Source: Scytonema tolypothrichoides VB-61278 (GTDB taxonomy: Bacteria > Cyanobacteriota > Cyanobacteriia > Cyanobacteriales > Nostocaceae). From it: a stretch of 64,000 nucleotides of DNA. The stretch covers positions 367,039-431,038 of the forward strand of contig NZ_JXCA02000027.1 in NCBI RefSeq assembly GCF_000828085.3, given 5' to 3'. Positions 63,690 through 64,000 of this stretch are shown here, in pieces (position 1 is the stretch's first letter; each line of letters opens with the position of its first letter). Below the pieces are notes generated by a model. That model did no database searches. It was given only the letters and a program-made list of their open reading frames with translations, and had not been told where the DNA came from. The translations under genes were made by a program, and so were the position numbers.

Positions 63690-63718
63690 AAAAAAGCACC
63701 CAGAGGTTTTCTGAGTGC
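63690..63718 (-). terminator. Rho-independent terminator on the minus strand
   Basis: Read on the minus strand: GCACTCAGA, loop, TCTGGGTGC, then TTTTTT. It lies 190 bp beyond the small gene at 63910-63990 and could end its transcript before the MBL gene. Confidence 0.65.
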
Positions 63719-63909
63719 GAGTCATGATTATTCTGATGTCAAGGCTTGTAATCGTTCGATTAAATTAAACTTAAAGTATGAGTAAACCTTAGACAGGCTT
63801 AAAAATTAGAGAAAGTTTGGTAGATTTAAATGAAAATGTTATAAAAAGCAAGAATTTACATAATCAACCCTGGTATTCGCCAGTCTAAGACTATTTAGCC
63901 TATTCAAGA

Positions 63910-63990
63910 CTATTTATAAGAATCAGTCAGTTGTGATTCTTCGCTTTCTAAGCCAATCAAGCGATAAATGAAATTTAAAACTTTCTTCAT
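63910..63990 (-). CDS. 26-residue peptide gene at the window edge
   Basis: ATG at 63990 follows GGAG by 6 bp and TAG ends at 63910. Product MKKVLNFIYRLIGLES plus EESQLTDSYK: an amphipathic N-terminal helix and an acidic polar tail. The clear ribosome site, downstream terminator at 63690-63718 and lack of other genes make translation plausible. It has no PatS-like RGSGR motif. I do not recognise it. Confidence 0.4.
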   Translation of the reverse strand: MKKVLNFIYRLIGLESEESQLTDSYK

Positions 63991-64000
63991 GGTCTACTCC

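Noticed and set aside
1..64000. CRISPR arrays, tRNA and rRNA genes
   Set aside because: I looked for regularly spaced direct repeats and cloverleaf or rRNA signatures and found none; the tandem heptamers lack spacers.

Overview
The window looks like chromosomal DNA of a filamentous, probably heterocyst-forming cyanobacterium (Nostocales). The octamer GCGATCGC (HIP1) recurs throughout, AT-rich heptamers such as ATTCAAA and CTCTTAA form short tandem arrays between and inside genes, and the repertoire fits: sucrose-phosphate synthase, glycogen synthase, hemC, an LtrA-like protein, S/T kinase, AI-2E exporter, and PEP-CTERM and NHLM/LanM peptide systems. I cannot fix the genus. Intergenic DNA is unusually rich in palindromic and MITE-like repeats.

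Layout. 1-6444: NHLM-type bacteriocin export set (partial HlyD-like adaptor, C39-peptidase ABC transporter, second ABC transporter). 6509-8554: a cofactor-free-dioxygenase-like alpha/beta hydrolase, a VOC protein and a divergent MarR regulator. 8826-12591: sucrose-phosphate synthase and an S10 carboxypeptidase. 12632-14629: a CxxCH (DUF3365-like) HAMP membrane sensor followed by a ParA/MinD-like ATPase. 15064-25724: a copper/metal island with an Atx1-like chaperone, CopA, tiny membrane peptide, cupredoxin, methyltransferase, CueR-like MerR, a second chaperone broken by a 51-bp repeat, a His-rich lipoprotein and an RND pump; CueR-type dyads occur at three places. 25710-26621: degenerate sensor kinase.

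27060-31890 is the most interesting part: a class II lanthipeptide locus with a LanM of the CCG zinc-site type and, divergently, four near-identical double-glycine leader peptides with short cores. The intact cores share a two-unit C-x3-S/T architecture and an RNAN tail. The second precursor is interrupted by a 31-nt sequence identical to fused Nextera/Tn5 mosaic ends, so this part of the assembly carries library adapter and must not be read literally. A PEP-CTERM subtilase and two two-component systems follow (32066-38866). The NHLM transporters at the left edge are candidate exporters for such peptides, but that link is inference.

39331-48035: hemC, glgA, a decayed IS630 transposase, AI-2E transporter, rhomboid protease and a YARHG-domain kinase. 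48365-52582: DrrAB-type ABC exporter, small secreted protein, PrxQ-type peroxiredoxin, ABC-2 permease. 52953-54064: Coq4-like gene with a TetR regulator behind tandem dyads. 54146-55230: an Rpn-type pseudogene between 56-bp direct repeats. 55251-57812: a fusion of CRP-like, degenerate NtrC-like AAA+ and membrane polyferredoxin modules. 58228-64000: LtrA-like protein, a possible permuted papain-fold protein, a two-RCK channel protein with an unusual pore, an MBL-fold/ferredoxin protein and two very small genes.
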